This document shows, piece by piece, positions 45,787 through 58,930 of a DNA stretch of 64,000 nucleotides (the stretch's first letter is position 1; each line of letters starts with the position of its first letter). The notes beneath the pieces were generated by a model that ran no database searches, was not told the origin of the DNA, and worked only from the letters and a program-made list of their open reading frames with translations. The translations under genes and the position numbers were made by a program. Origin of the DNA: Cyathus striatus (lineage: Eukaryota; Basidiomycota; Agaricomycetes; Agaricales; Nidulariaceae); NCBI GenBank assembly GCA_025738555.1, contig JAOVFP010000009.1:3534001-3598000 (forward strand), written 5' to 3'.

Positions 45787-46419
45787 CGGCGTTCGAGTGC
45801 TCACTTGTACACCTAAAATTGATGCTCAAATATCTCGGTATGTATACATTTTTCTTGTACTATACTTGTTCTAACGGGTATTATGACATGTAAAGTTCAC
45901 TCTGTACAAGTTTCAAGTTATTATGTGTCGAGGAAAATGATATAGAGCTTTTCCTTTGAAATCATGTCAAAATTAGCCTAACCCGTCAGGTGTACACCCT
46001 CGCTTAAGCGTGGGAAGCCGTGCCGAACGCCAGCGCCAAACAACGCTCAGTTTACCATCACCCCTGTCCACAGGCTTCCACAGAGCTCATGCCTCCAGAT
46101 TTCTATGTCTATTCATCTTTAGAATAATTTTTAGGCATTCTTCTGTAAAATAAATGCAATTAATGAAAATATTTTGGTGTAGAATGGTGTGTAGGAAGTC
46201 ATTTACGTGTTCCAATGTTTTGTGATGTGGCATAAATTGGGTGTAATTTGATGTTTACCATTCACACACTCATTTATCATGCACATAACTTTTAGTGGTA
46301 TATATCCAACTCATAATACATAGTGGTGAACATCAGTTTTGTAAGTGGAATGAATATATGTCGAGATATGGCCAGGTGTACAGATGAGAGGCCCTGTACA
46401 AACGAGCGCTCAAACACTG
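45787..46419. mobile_element. Tc1/mariner-like MITE, copy 2
   Basis: 633 bp, inverted relative to the copy at 30000-30631, with TA at both edges (45785-45786 and 46420-46421). The ends read CGGCGTTCGAGTGCTCA and GCGCTCAAACACTG. An internal landmark shared with copy 1 is CCACGCTTAAGCGAGGGTGT, seen here in reverse complement. Confidence 0.75.
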
Positions 46420-46429
46420 TATTGTGTGT

Positions 46430-46680
46430 TTGTGCATGTTGTATTTATTGCTGAGTTGTTGTCGTTGAGTTTCAGTTTAGTCATACTTTCGACATAATCT
46501 TGTCTAATGATGGTGGAAGTAATATTTGAAGGTGCAAGATAATGAACCTACTATAACGAAGGAATGGTGGCGAAGTGAGTATTGACCTGAACGGGCATGC
46601 AGATTGGCGACGTGTAATTTTACTTTGTTGAGTAAGTATCTGCCGAAATATACTTCATTACTTGATTCTCATTATTCTAA
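46430..46680 (+). repeat. Dispersed repeat, uninterrupted copy
   Basis: Parallel to 3862-4052 joined to 7966-8035. Shared words are AATCTTGTCTAATGATGGTGG, AATATTTGAAGGT and TACTTGATTCTCATT. It follows the MITE directly and shows what the hAT insertion site may have looked like before insertion. Confidence 0.4.
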
Positions 46681-46824
46681 CAGTGCACAGTGGACAAGTG
46701 GCTTTGCTTGAGCCCTTCAGTGTGTTGCTCTTGGAGGTTTTTAAGCATGTTAACTAATTTTTTCTATGCTTTCTTTTAACAGAAACAATATTGTAACACA
46801 TCAGTCACTATTTGCAAAGCGCTG

Positions 46825-47150
46825 TAGAGCAGGCGTTCGGCCTGCACTATGGAACGGACGATCTGACAAGCTCTGTGAACGCGTACATTCACGTCATCAA
46901 ACTTGAAACAGCGCGTCTACGCTATCGTCTCTGCCACCTCAACACGCTCCCCGACGCTCTCCGCCTCCACCCCCTTCGCCACAACGCTAACCATATAGTC
47001 AACACCAAGACCACCACAGGAATATTTACAACACAGACTCAAGTAACCGAGAGACCGCTCAACAGCGGCACCTTAAAATCTAATCATCTCCATATCGACA
47101 TTTCAACACATTTTCTCTCTCCCCTTATCCTTTAATTCATTCTCTACATT
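46825..47150. repeat. Possible diverged fragment related to element X
   Basis: Begins TGTAGAGCAGGCGTTCGGCC-TGCACTA, matching the palindromic end of X, and CTCTACA occurs at about 47136-47142. The interior resembles X only weakly (CTC-CGACGCT...CAACGCTA). No flanking duplication was seen. The ORF across it is not supported as a gene. Confidence 0.3.
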
Positions 47151-48195
47151 CTATTCCAAACAGACTCGTGTTTCGGCTCCTTGGAACAATTATTCAATTC
47201 ATACCTTATCCTTGGCCTTACTTATACTCAGTTCGCTCTTTTTAGGTATATTCTTTCTTTCTTTTCTATATAAACTGTACATCTAGGTATATCGAAATTC
47301 AGTGAAGTTCACCATCTTGAGTTCTCGTCTAAACGATTCAGTTTCATTCTCTGTCGCTGTCTACAACGCTCTACGTCGTTCTACTCGCTCCAACTCGTTG
47401 TGCAAACTGATACGACTAACTTTTAGTAGTACTTTATTATGTCAGTAGTAGCACCACCAACATAAAATAGGTATTTACATTAGTTATATTTAGTATGAAG
47501 AGTATCTGGTTAGCAATAATGAAATAGAACAACTTTAAAGACTATAGCTTGATTTCTAAGACTGGGTTTTAATACTTCAATTGCAGTACTAGTTCAAAAA
47601 CTCGGATAACCAATATTCAATTCAATTCAATAGTACTCGGTACTTCAAATTCTAATCAAAACTTCAGATACTGATTTCAGGATGTTACTCTACTTTGAGA
47701 ACGGAAGACGGCTCATGCAATACTTGCCTTCCCTACAGCTAATCTGAACTACCTATATACTATAATGACACCTAGGCATATTGTGTAATGTAGTCTAATT
47801 CTAGTCTTTAGGTAACGTGCTTCCAAGAATATTTACTAAGCTACTTTAAAATAGGACTGACTCTGCACATGAGAAATCATGTGGATGCACCTTGTTTCAA
47901 AGGTGCTCCAAACGCTGTGACATTGGTATTTTTTAATACATGTGCTAGAACATGTGCTTGCATTGGTACGTGCTTGGTTACAAAGGATTTCGGAGTTAAC
48001 AGCTTGCTCTGATGTGTGCATCAACTGTGCGTGATGGCATTAGTACCGTTCTTGGCTGTTTCATGCACCGTTGTCCATGTGGTTTTACACATGTAAGCCA
48101 TACAACCACCCGGTTTCTCATATGGGGGGTACAAATCACATTCTATTAAGGCTATAGATTTGAGCGATACCGGCATAGGTACTTTGATTTAGGAT
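47151..48195. other. Intergenic, with LTR-like block
   Basis: No gene recognised. 47840-48135 resembles, in reverse, the start of the LTR-like insertion at 17645 (CATATGAGAAACCGGGTGG on the minus strand, and ACATGTGCTAG-ACATGTG words). It may be a solo LTR. Confidence 0.35.
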
Positions 48196-48203
48196 TTATT
48201 TCG

Positions 48204-51200
48204 AGGGGTGTCAGCCAATTTTTTCATTAAATGCCTAGGTTTTATGATCATGGTGATCATATAAGCTAGGCATTTTTTTTATGATCACCCACTATTATAT
48301 ATGTAGTAGTGAATGTATGATTACTAGTGAATGTATAAGTGATCATAAGTGATCTTTCAGTGTTTTAGTAGTGTTTCAGGTGGATATTTACTTACTACTG
48401 GTACTAATGAATGTAATGGTGATCATAGGTGATCATTAGGTGTTTCAAGTGCATATTCACTTATTACTGGTACTAAAGAATGTATATGTGATCATAAGTG
48501 ATCATTATATATTACAATAGCATATCATTTTGAATAATATTATATATATCACACATGTGACATATCTCGAACTTGTCACGCATATTCCCGCGCCTCACAT
48601 TGTTCCCGCGCTTCACATTTGTGACATCCTTCTCGCACGTCACGTCTGTCACGCATATTCCCGCGCATCACGCATATACCCACGCATCACGCAGCTTCTC
48701 ACATATTCCCGCGCTTCTCGCATATTCCCGCGCTTCATGCACATTCCCGCGCATTACATATTCCCGCGCATCACATCTGTCACATTCTTTCTGTGTGTCA
48801 CATCCGTCACACATATTCGCACGCATCACATTTGCCACATATATTCGCACGCGTCACACTGTTCATGCGTGTCACGCTATTCATGCGCGTCACGCTATTC
48901 ACACATGTCACGCTATTCATGCATGTCACGCTATTCATGCATGTCACGCTATTCATGCATGTCACATGTCACACTATTCATGCATGTCACACTATTCATG
49001 CATGTCACGCTATTCATGCATGTCACGCTATTCACGCATGTCACGCTATTCACGCGCGTCACGCTTTTCATGTGTGTCACGTGCGTCACATTTGTTATTT
49101 GTCACACTTTTAGCGCTCGTCACACATGTCACCTGCTTTTATTTGTCACACTTTGCACAACTATCATGCATTTGATGGTGTTACTCTTTGATTCACATTA
49201 CATGTTTTATGTGTGTCACTCATCATGCTTTTTGCATATGTTACATTTTTCACAATTTTCACAGCTCAGTAATGTAATTTGGCTTTTGATATTGACAACA
49301 TATCTAGATGTGGAACCTATATTAAGTGGGGGATACTTAGTATATCACCTGTCATAGTCTACTAGCCCATCATGGTTTTCATGTATATCAAGTTTTTGAT
49401 GATCACATATTAAGTTTTTCATGTTCTCAATTTGAATTTGAATTGCTTCTGACATTTACTCACACTTGTGGAGCCTGAAGGCACAGTAGGAAGGAGAATC
49501 ATGATGTACTGAACACTTAACACCCAGGGAGAGAAGCTGATTATGTGTATCTGATTACCTGTATATCTATACCATTGTTCAAATTGTTACAGAACAGAAG
49601 TATCCAACAGTGCAGAGTAAATTATTAAAGCAAAGGAAACAATCATGTTCTTGCTAAACTGAAGGTTGTAACAAGAAATGTGACAATTAGTAAATTATAG
49701 AAGTGTAACAATAATAAGGAGCCAGATTGAAACATGTAGAGTGTGTATGTAAGTCCACTGACATTTTACAATCAAGACTAGAGATGTGATATGATGCTAT
49801 TGAACATTTTCATATTGAACAATTTGGTGATAGACCCACACATGGATGAAAAATGTGAAAGAATGGTGAAATATGTGATTCTACATCACATCAAACTTAC
49901 ACATCTCAGTTATTAGATGATCATTATTCTTGTATCACTATTGGTTATAATGATATCTTCAATACACATTATTGACTCATATCTGCTTACTCTATATGAT
50001 TACATAATCTTGTGATATATTGATACAGAGAGAAAATGAAAACTATCTCAACTCTTACTGATATTGTGTCACAATCAGTTTCACTTCTACACTGCTACAT
50101 GTACTTATATCTCTGACATATGTTGTTTATACTTATACTTAAACCTTATGGCTTCATCTTTTAAACAAGCATATGACTACTGGCAGAATCAACCAGGTAA
50201 CTACTCAGACAGCATCAGGGAGTGGTCCATGCACATGCTATTGCTGAGTATTCCCTGCTTACCATAGCTTTCAAATTTTGATATATTGTCAATATCAAAA
50301 GCCAAATTACATTACTGAGCTGTGAAAATTGTGAAAAATGTAACATATGCAAAAAGCATGATGAGTGACACACATAAAACATGTAGTGTGAATCAAAGAG
50401 TAACACCATCAAATGCATGATAGTTGTGCAAAGTGTGACAAATGAAAGCAGGTGACATGTGTGACGAGCGCTAAAAGTGTGACAAATAACAAATGTGACG
50501 CACGTGACACACATGAAAAGCGTGACACGCATGAACAGTGTGACACGTGCGAATATATGTGACACGCGTGAATAGCGTGACGCGTGCGAATATATGTGAC
50601 AAATGTGATGCGTGCGAATATGTGTGACGGATGTGACACACAGAAAGAATGTGACAGATGTGATGCGCGGGAATGTGCATGAAACACGAGAATGTGCGTG
50701 ATGCGCGGGAATATGCGAGAAGCGCGGGAATATTCGTGATGCGCGGGAATATGCGTGACAGACGTGACGCGCGAGAAGGATGTCACAAATGTGAAGCGCG
50801 GGAACAATGTGAGGCGCGGGAATATGCGTGACAAGTTCGAGATATGTCACATGTGTGATATATATAATATTATTCAAAATGATATGCTATTGTAATATAT
50901 AATGATCACTTATGATCACATATACATTCTTTAGTACCAGTGGTAAGTGAATATGCACTTGAAACACCTAATGATTACCTATGATCACCATTACATTCAT
51001 TAGTACCAGTAGTAAGTAAATATCCACCTGAAACACTACTAAAACACTGAAAGATCACTTATGATCACTTATACATTCACTAGTAATCATACATTCACTA
51101 CTACATATATAATAGTGGGTGATCATAAAAAAAATGCCTAGCTTATATGATCACCATGATCATAAACCTAGGCATTTAATGAAAATAATTGGCTGACACT

Positions 51201-51204
51201 TATG
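48204..51204. mobile_element. Element F: long foldback transposon, hAT-like
   Basis: The arms 48204-49305 and 50279-51204 are reverse complements. Both carry GTGTCAGCCAATT tips, GATCATAAGTGATCA words, then a satellite of CATATTCCCGCGC and GTCACG words. The flank is TTATTTCG on the left and TTATTTCA on the right, an 8-bp duplication with one CpG-to-CpA difference. The left arm is longer because of an expanded GTCACGCTATTCATGCAT array (about 48850-49080). The 970-bp centre has no recognised gene. ORFs rich in His/Cys/Ser-Arg-Ala are the satellite in translation. Confidence 0.75.
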
Positions 51205-51329
51205 TTATTTCAGAGTTTTATACAGTGGCACATGACGCATTGGACTTCGTGCTAGAACACCATTCAAGGTGTACAAGAGGGATATGGTGACTTTGTTATA
51301 TAATAGTAATAGTTGTAAAAGAAGTAGTG

Positions 51330-51600
51330 TAATGGCTATCTTGAAAAGAGTGTAATATATTTAAATAAATGCAAAAGACCACCACCATATCATATATTCT
51401 TTTTAATACCCTTGATTTGTATCAGTGGGATACTTTGGCTGGTGACATGGGTCTCAATCCCAGCCCTTGTACTCATCCCTTAGTAGTGTATTTTGTAGGA
51501 AATACTATAGTTGGCAACTTGGGACTCGTTCCAACTCTTGTACTCATGGGTTGGTTCCTTGCACAGATTTAAATATAGAAGTTTGAATAAAAGGAAATAT
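51330..51600 (+). repeat. Dispersed LTR-like repeat
   Basis: Two tandem blocks, GGCTGGTGACATGGGTCTC...CCAGCCCTTGTACTC and TTGGCAACTTGGGACTC...CCAACTCTTGTACTC, parallel the pair at 18195-18320. The motif TGGC-AC-TGGGACT could be a primer-binding site next to an LTR end, but no internal retrotransposon was found. Confidence 0.4.
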
Positions 51601-52149
51601 TAATCAAAAAATAAGTTTATTTTAAAAGCCGGCATATCAAAACTTTACTCAGTCAATTTTCATCCCAGAACTTCAAAACTTAAAGTTCTCATCTGTTTTC
51701 TTTCATATTTGTCACTGATTGTCGTATTTCATCACCTTAGAATCCTTATGCTGGATGGACATGCCAGCGACTTGCATTTATTTGCGTAGGACCTTCAAAC
51801 ATGAGTTACCCTCTTCAGCGCATTAATGGCTGGTACTAGACCTTAGTTGTATGAATGCATGAGATTTATTTATATTTGCTTAAGTATTTTTCACTTCCAT
51901 ACAATTACAGTTATGATCTGTAGTGCTAGCTATGTTCTAAATGCAAACAGACATGGACTTTGAGTCATAGAAAATTCAGTCTTTGCCCATTTTAGTCTTG
52001 GCTATAATCAAATTGCATACTGATATTGAGATCTCAGTCAAAGGGTAACAATAATTAGACTAGTATAGTGATATGATGTATTATAACAAAGGAGGTAGCA
52101 GAGAGAGAATAAAATAATGTTGTATGTTTCCTTCATTAATGTTGCAACA

Positions 52150-52955
52150 CATTAAAAAAAGTCATATAGCTACATGATAAGCAATTGGAGTTGAGTGCAT
52201 TACTTCTACCCCAATAACACACACTTTATAAATGGGAATAGTTAGTGATATCCAGCAATCTCTGTAGTGAGCACTCCCAATCCACTATTGGCCTATGTAG
52301 TGCAAGTTAGGAACTTAAACTCTTATAAATTTTTTAAAAAAAATGAAAGCTATTATTGTAATATTATGCCGTGGAGCAATTTAAATCTTCCATGCTGAGA
52401 GCATTACAAAAATTACCTATGGATTTAGGAATGCATTAAGAGGGAATCAAACCCCCAGTGGGTCAATACTATAAACAAGCTATATGGCAATGACCCAGGT
52501 TACCACTACCCCATTAATGCATGCTCACATAACTGAGTGTGTGGTATGGTAAGACCGAGTAATTGGTATGGTACAAAATATTAATATTAAATCATTGCTT
52601 CATTCATGTTACAAGGCAATACAAAAAGAATTATACAAGGTTACAGCAGGATTGCATAAAGAGGAATCAAACCCCAGGTGCCTGGGACCCAGGTTACCAC
52701 TAGCCCATTAATGCATGTTTATTGTAACAAATGTATGTGGTATAGTAGAGCAATTAGGATGTGTGAATGATTGTACCGAGGTTGTACTTCTCAATATCCA
52801 TATTTCAATATTCTTGCTAAGCCTACAAGGCATTAAAAAAGGAATAAAAGCACATAGTGCAGTAAGGGGGAATTGAACCCCTGGCAGGTTGATACTACAT
52901 GGACCAAATGAAGTCATGGCAACGACCCAGGTTACCACTACCCCATTAATGTGCA
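52150..52955 (-). repeat. Cluster of tRNA-derived SINE-like copies
   Basis: On the minus strand three copies (about 52955-52857, 52720-52655, 52525-52436), spaced near 210 bp, carry an A-box-like GGTAGTGGTAACCTGGGTC. Each is followed by a B-box-like GGGGTTCAATTCCCCC or GGGGTTTGATTCCTC with a pairing T stem. Each copy is followed by an A/T tail. A fourth degenerate copy lies around 52150-52230. Pol III promoters and tail-linked tandem arrangement fit SINEs or tRNA pseudogenes. No anticodon could be assigned. Confidence 0.55.
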
Positions 52956-55900
52956 TAAAATTATGTACATTGATGGTACATAGTACTATATGTTTAGCAT
53001 AAGCCAGTGTGCAGTACTCTGAACTTTTGAATCATCTTGGCTATCTGTGTTATAATCACATCAAGTCTGATATTTTTTATTTTTTATTTTATGTTTTTTC
53101 TTGAGTTGTATCAGGTTGCATTGCACCCATAGTACGAGACTCAGAGTGTATTTAAGAAGCCTGTAACAAGTGCTTGAGAAATCACTCGAAGAGCTTATAT
53201 AATCCACGCATGCACTGATCACCCCGTCACGACTGTGGGCCTGACAAAAAGGAAAAGAAAAGTTCGGATCCAAACCAGAACCTTGAAGATAACAGAGAGA
53301 TAAACAGTTGCACCATCACTTGCTCGGTCTGGCGGCAGGTGGGTATCATCTATTGTACAATGTTTGGCAGTGGCTTTATGTAAGTAAACATGCTGCATGG
53401 CATAAACACATAACTACACACGAACCCTGAGCGCACTCACATGACCATACCTACACCTTACTTTTGCTTGTTTCCTGACAAAACATATTCCATAGATCAG
53501 ATCAATATACACCTGCCTTTTAATTAAAAAGTGTATAGCCAATAAGAATAGCTAACTATAGCTAAGCATACAAGACATGTGAGTTCTTTATTTTCCTTCG
53601 TGTTCACCCACTGTGTTCAGTGGCATATTACTCTGCCAAAATTAAAAGAGTCTATAGAACAGAGCACTACAGTAAGTAATATATGTAAGTAATAATAGTA
53701 AAGTGACGAAGTATGTTCTCAATTCTCACAATAGAGAAAGACAACTGAGGGGAGCAGACAGCTTGGTAATCTATTCATTTAAATACTAGGAAAAGATCAA
53801 AAATTGTAAGTATGGAAACAAACCAAGTCAATAGGCACAGAATATGACATCCTGTCATGTCGGCACAGCACATCAATAGCGCATGGGTTGCATAAGCAAC
53901 CCTCCATGATCCAACATGAATAGATGTGATTACATGCAATAGTCAAAGGTGATTTACTTTAGAAAAGCTTGTTAGCCTTCTAGATATTTTGAAAGCATTT
54001 AAAGGTGCATATAAGCAAATTGCCTGAAATCTACTATAAAAGAATGAAAATTGACCAGTCATTGGATCCCCAGGACATTTGTGCTTCTTTCCTAATGTGT
54101 ATCCATTCTACGAGAAAGGAAATGAGTATTTTTATGTTAATTTACTTGCCATTTCTCTAATCTTATACACATTTTGTAGGCAATTACATCAGGAAACACT
54201 GATCCGGCTACCGAGCCAAGTGCCAAGCTTGGTAGCCTATATCGATCATCTGCCAAGCCATATAGATATCTGTAGGCTACATCACATTATATAGCACACA
54301 TTGATGCTAGATAGAGCTGGGTAGACTATAGAGTACACTATGACAGACATATAGATTTACATACATTAGACAGCTATCTACATAGATGTCCTGCAATTTT
54401 ATGTAGACTATATAAGTGCAGATAGTTTAGCTCCTTCCCTTTCTTGGATCTTGAAAGATCACTACTTATACACTACTATTATATGCTGGATAAGTAGCCT
54501 TTATTATTTTAAGAGAAATGGTGATGTTTACAATGTTTAATACCTCAAATATGGATTGTAATTTATCTATATGTATGTTTTAGTAGCTGTTGCACAATGC
54601 TCAGAGTGCTCTAGTAATTATCTACAGTACAGTTAAGTGTTTGGAACAGGGAGTGAGAAGGGGAGAAAGGTGCCGAGCACAATGACTTGACAACGAGTAA
54701 GTTACCCATTGCCAGTGTGCCAAGTCATCACGTGACTTCGATTGTCGGTTACATCCAGCTGTGAAAACAATTTTCAGTCTTGTCTCATCTCTGTTCTTTG
54801 TTTCTTCCCTTTCCCCCTACTTACCTGTCTGTTCTGTCATGTCTCTTTCTCTCGTTAATGTTTATATATGGAATCTTTGTCAATTTGTTGCAAACTTTAT
54901 CAAACCCTTCACTGTTGTAAGTCTCCTTTCTGGTACTCATGAATGCTCCCCACCCCTAGGTGCGCTGTAGGATCATTGACAAACATTTTTATGTAGACTG
55001 CAACATTATGAGTACTGGCTGAGTTATGCTTTTGAAAATATTGTATGTCACACTGCCTTATATTCTTTCTTGTGCTTATACTCCCACCAACTCTTAGTTC
55101 ACTCATTCACAACTGGTATGCCAGAAGGGGGGAAGGATTGTTGTTAATGGCATGCGTCGAAGAGAAGGGCTGATTAATTTTGTATGTCGCACTACTCCTT
55201 TTGCTTACACTCTCACTGACCAATAGATTTATGTGCACTCGCTCATGTTTGGTATGCCTGAAGGGGCTGAAAGGTGGTTGATAAGAGTGTACATTAAATA
55301 GAAGGGCCAGGGTATATTAGTTAGTATACTTAGATATGTGTGTAGTATCATACAAAATATATATCTTTTTTTTATTCTACTGGCTGCAATTGAATCTCCT
55401 GCAATGGCGACATTTTGGTTGCCTACATACATACAGTACATCAGGAAATACCTAACATACATGATTAGGAGAAATAACTGCAGTAAAGCATATATAAGCA
55501 ATGAATAGCAATTTAAAGGCAATTAAAGCAAAATTAAGCGAAATTAAGGTCTATAAGTTGTTTTAGGCAAATTAGGATTGGCCCCCTCCTTATTTTTACT
55601 TTGATTCACCTAATTTTACCTAATTTCAACTTTTTCCACCATATTTCAACATATTTTCAAGAATAAGCATTATTAAAGAATGTTTTAGCACTGAATTAAT
55701 TGGTTATCTGACATGTTGTTTCATAAATAAACAATAGAAATCATTAACATTGAATGCACTACTAGATACATGAACTATGTACTGACTAACATAACTAAGA
55801 CATATACAAAGCACCCCTTCAATAACCAACATAACATGTACCCTAACATGTGCACTCTCAATCATAAAACATATAACATACCTTATACACCCAGTACACC

Positions 55901-58760
55901 AAATCACAAGTCTATAAACATGGTGAGTGCTAGTTGTTATTTGTGAACCAAGGAAATGAAAAAGAGGAGGTACTTACATACAAAACAACCAGAAACATAT
56001 GGTGAACTTCAAAAGAAAGCCGAGAACGCAGAAGTTTTTGAACAGTCTAATGAAAGCAAAGGGTAGTGAACAAAGAGGAGCGTATGTATCAGAGAGCGGG
56101 CAAAAAAATTCAAGGCAAAAAGGTGAGGAGTAGGATGTGGTCTGAGGGAACGAGCACGTTAAAGGGGGTGCTGGCAGAAAGCAGCCAAAACACATCTAGG
56201 CGGATTCCATTTCAGAAAGGGAGGGCAGAGTTCGAGTAAATGTACACTGAAATCCCCCAACGTGGTTCCAGACATGGTCCTGTGGGCAGAGGTGGAGTAC
56301 GGGCAGAGGTGGAGTACGGGCAGAGGTGGAGTCAGCCATGGTGACAGAGGCAGAAGAGCAGGCTTTGAGGATGAAAATCGACGTCAACTTGAGCAAGAGG
56401 TGAAGACAAGCTTGTATATGTCATAAAGGGGAAGAGGGAAGAGGAGCAGAGGAGCAGATAGGCAGGAGGGGCAAGAGGACGGCAGAGGGAGGGAAGCAAG
56501 AATTGGCAAGCGGTAAGATTTGGTTCAAGTTGAATTCAGGCTCCGAAGAGCTATGCCGACACGTTTACATGTTGATGACAACGTGGCAAATCCGACATGT
56601 CACATGACCGGATTAGACCGGTGCGAACGGAGTTTGAAATGACAAACGAAATCCTGTCCAGTGTCAACTCGTCACTCCCCGGGTGATGCGTTGACACATT
56701 GACAAGTTCAATTGGCATTAAGTACTCGCTCTTTATATCTCTCCTCCATAAATTATGTACGTAAATTACAGAGTTTAACTAACAACTACTAAGTACTACA
56801 ACCTACTGACAACCTACTTAGAAGTAGTATAGATAATAGTTTCCATAAAAACCATGTACTTGATGAAATTCAAAGTGATTTACACATAACACTAATGGTG
56901 GTCAAATTAAGTTGAACATAATACATTTTAGGGATGTATTAGTATTCCCTTTACTTAGAAACACTTATTCTGTCCTAACCCAATACTTTATTATCTTAAT
57001 ATTTTCACATTAGCTCAAATTAGCTAAATCTAGTACATATTTTGTACATATTAGATACATCGTACCTTATATTAACTTAAATACACTAATTATCTCTAAA
57101 TCTGACTACCTTTAACTTAGATACACTAATTATCTCTAAATTTGGCTAACTTTACTAATTTAGCCGGTGGAGAATTTCCTGATGTAGTTGCAATAGACAA
57201 GTAGTCTACATCTCTAAAGGCACAATTACATGGAACTACCAAGCCATCACTTTGGCTATGTCGATCTATGTAGATCTATGGGAAGATGGCGTGAGTCTAT
57301 ATGGATCTACATAAAGGGGACTTTCCGATAGGAGATATTTATGCTATGTAGCCTACATAGCTCTATATTACTATCTCTTTTATTCCTGATGAAGTAATAA
57401 AGCAACCCTATCAGGCTGAACCGGAGACAAAGGCAAAGAAAAAGCGAACATTTTCCTCCGACTTGAAGCACATAGTAAGTAACAGTACTAATTATCATTA
57501 TTGCACCTTTCACATTTTTCTATACTTCAATAAATTTATTAGTGCATTAATTTCTACTAATACTTACATAGAACAACACGTTGCTAAGTATGTGGTCAGC
57601 CGCCAGCATCAGGCATTATTACCAATCTGTTTTGTTTGTTTATTTTCAACTGCAAGAGGGTGTTAGTAAATAAGGCCTTTGTGGCCGGTCATACCATCGG
57701 ATGCTCCGTAGAGCAAGCGGCCTGATAAGACCTGAAACATCGGTTCCCGTTCGGAACCGAAGTTTACTTTTCCTTTTCGTCTATGCCCTCGCGACTGGGC
57801 CCCGGCTAATGCTAAGTAAATGATTACATAACCAACATATGCCTCCTAGCCTGTCCTTTGCCTCACAGTGAGTTGCGTCACTCTGTGTTCAAAGCCACGA
57901 GGTACATCCCCTTCTCTCCTTCCATTCCAACGACGCTAATACTAGATAGGCGAAAGACACTCGGAGCTATCAGGCGAGAATGGTGCCGGTGAAGTTTGGG
58001 TGAAGCATATCAGTTCTAGTGGTTAGCGCTTTAGCGTTCACTGAGAAGAAGTTTGGAAAAATTGAAATTGTACGTCCCTTCCTCCCTTTCCTTCTCCCGC
58101 TTTCATCTGAACGTTCTGAACAATGGATTTCAGGCAGATTTTAAATCAAACAAACCAAGGTGACTAGCGCTCACTTTGCTCCCCCTTGTTCCCTCCCGCC
58201 TTATCGCATTCGCTTCATCGTTTTCTTCCCTCGATTTACAACTCTTTTCATTCCTTGATCTTCCTTTTATACTTCTTTGTTCCTCCCTGACTCTGCTTCT
58301 CGTTCCCATTTTCACTTCCTTCCTTTTTTTCGTTATCTCTCACCTCCTTTTCATTGATTCGTACGCTGTCACATTTCGTCCTAGATGGCTCACTGACAGC
58401 AACCACACCCTCCTCACCTCCTCACAACTGAATGCACCATCCCAAGCACACACACCACCACCACCACCCTCTCCTTCCCTCCCTGGTTCAACAGGCGAGA
58501 AAGGTGTAGCAGTGTTTCTCTTCGGGAAACACCACTCTTCCCACCCCAGCATCCGCAAAGGCCCCCTTCCCTACTTCCGAAGAAACTTCGTATAGAAATT
58601 ACCCACAAGGACACGACGCAACTGGTCCTCTCCCCGGATTGAAGAATGAATATGGCGTAGCTGTCCTCCCAGGAGAGAAAGAACCCAGCATGCGTACGAG
58701 AATGCACCGAGTGTGGAGCGGGTCAAACGTATACAGGGAATGCGGCGGGCATTACGTATG
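52956..58760. other. AT-rich repeat DNA without recognised genes
   Basis: No coding sequence was supported. Notable content: GTAGACTATATA/CCATATAGATATCTG word clusters at 54180-54430 and similar words at 57190-57370, with ACATCAGGAAA...CCGGCTA blocks in inverted orientation (54186 and about 57165-57186). There is an AATTAAGGC/GCAATTAAAG array at 55495-55560. A CTAATTATCTCTAAAT duplication lies at 57088 and 57128, and a small dispersed word at 57715-57770. These may be remains of more elements of the A-E type, but no termini or duplications were found. Confidence 0.4.
56284..56333. repeat. 17-bp tandem repeat GGGCAGAGGTGGAGTAC
   Basis: Three units in a row, the third ending in a variant (GGAGTCAG). 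Short and local. Confidence 0.9.
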
Positions 58761-58769
58761 AGTATGACC

Positions 58770-58930
58770 CTTCTACTGAGCAAGTGAAGAGTGCGGGAAG
58801 TGTAGTTGGGAGTACTGTGGATAATTCGGCTGCTAATTATGTTCCTTCGACGGAGCAGATTAAGAATGCAGGTAATGTAGTGATGGGGAGTGTTGCTGGT
58901 TATGTGCCGTTCTACGCAGGGGATTAAGGA
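58770..58930 (+). pseudogene. Repeat-protein coding relic (YVPSTEQ motif)
   Basis: The frame reads YDPSTEQVKSAGSVVGST, then YVPSTEQIKNAGNVV, then GYVPFYAG and a stop. Basidiomycetes have low-complexity proteins with repeated Y-V-P-x-x-E-Q and A-G-x-V units. This short stretch looks like a fragment of such a gene, between an ORF-poor region and the P450 pseudogene. Assignment is tentative. Confidence 0.35.

Noticed and set aside
48530..49357. His/Cys/Ser-rich ORFs (also 50215-50877, reverse)
   Set aside because: They mirror the F satellite arms in both orientations; no start context, domain or splice signals.
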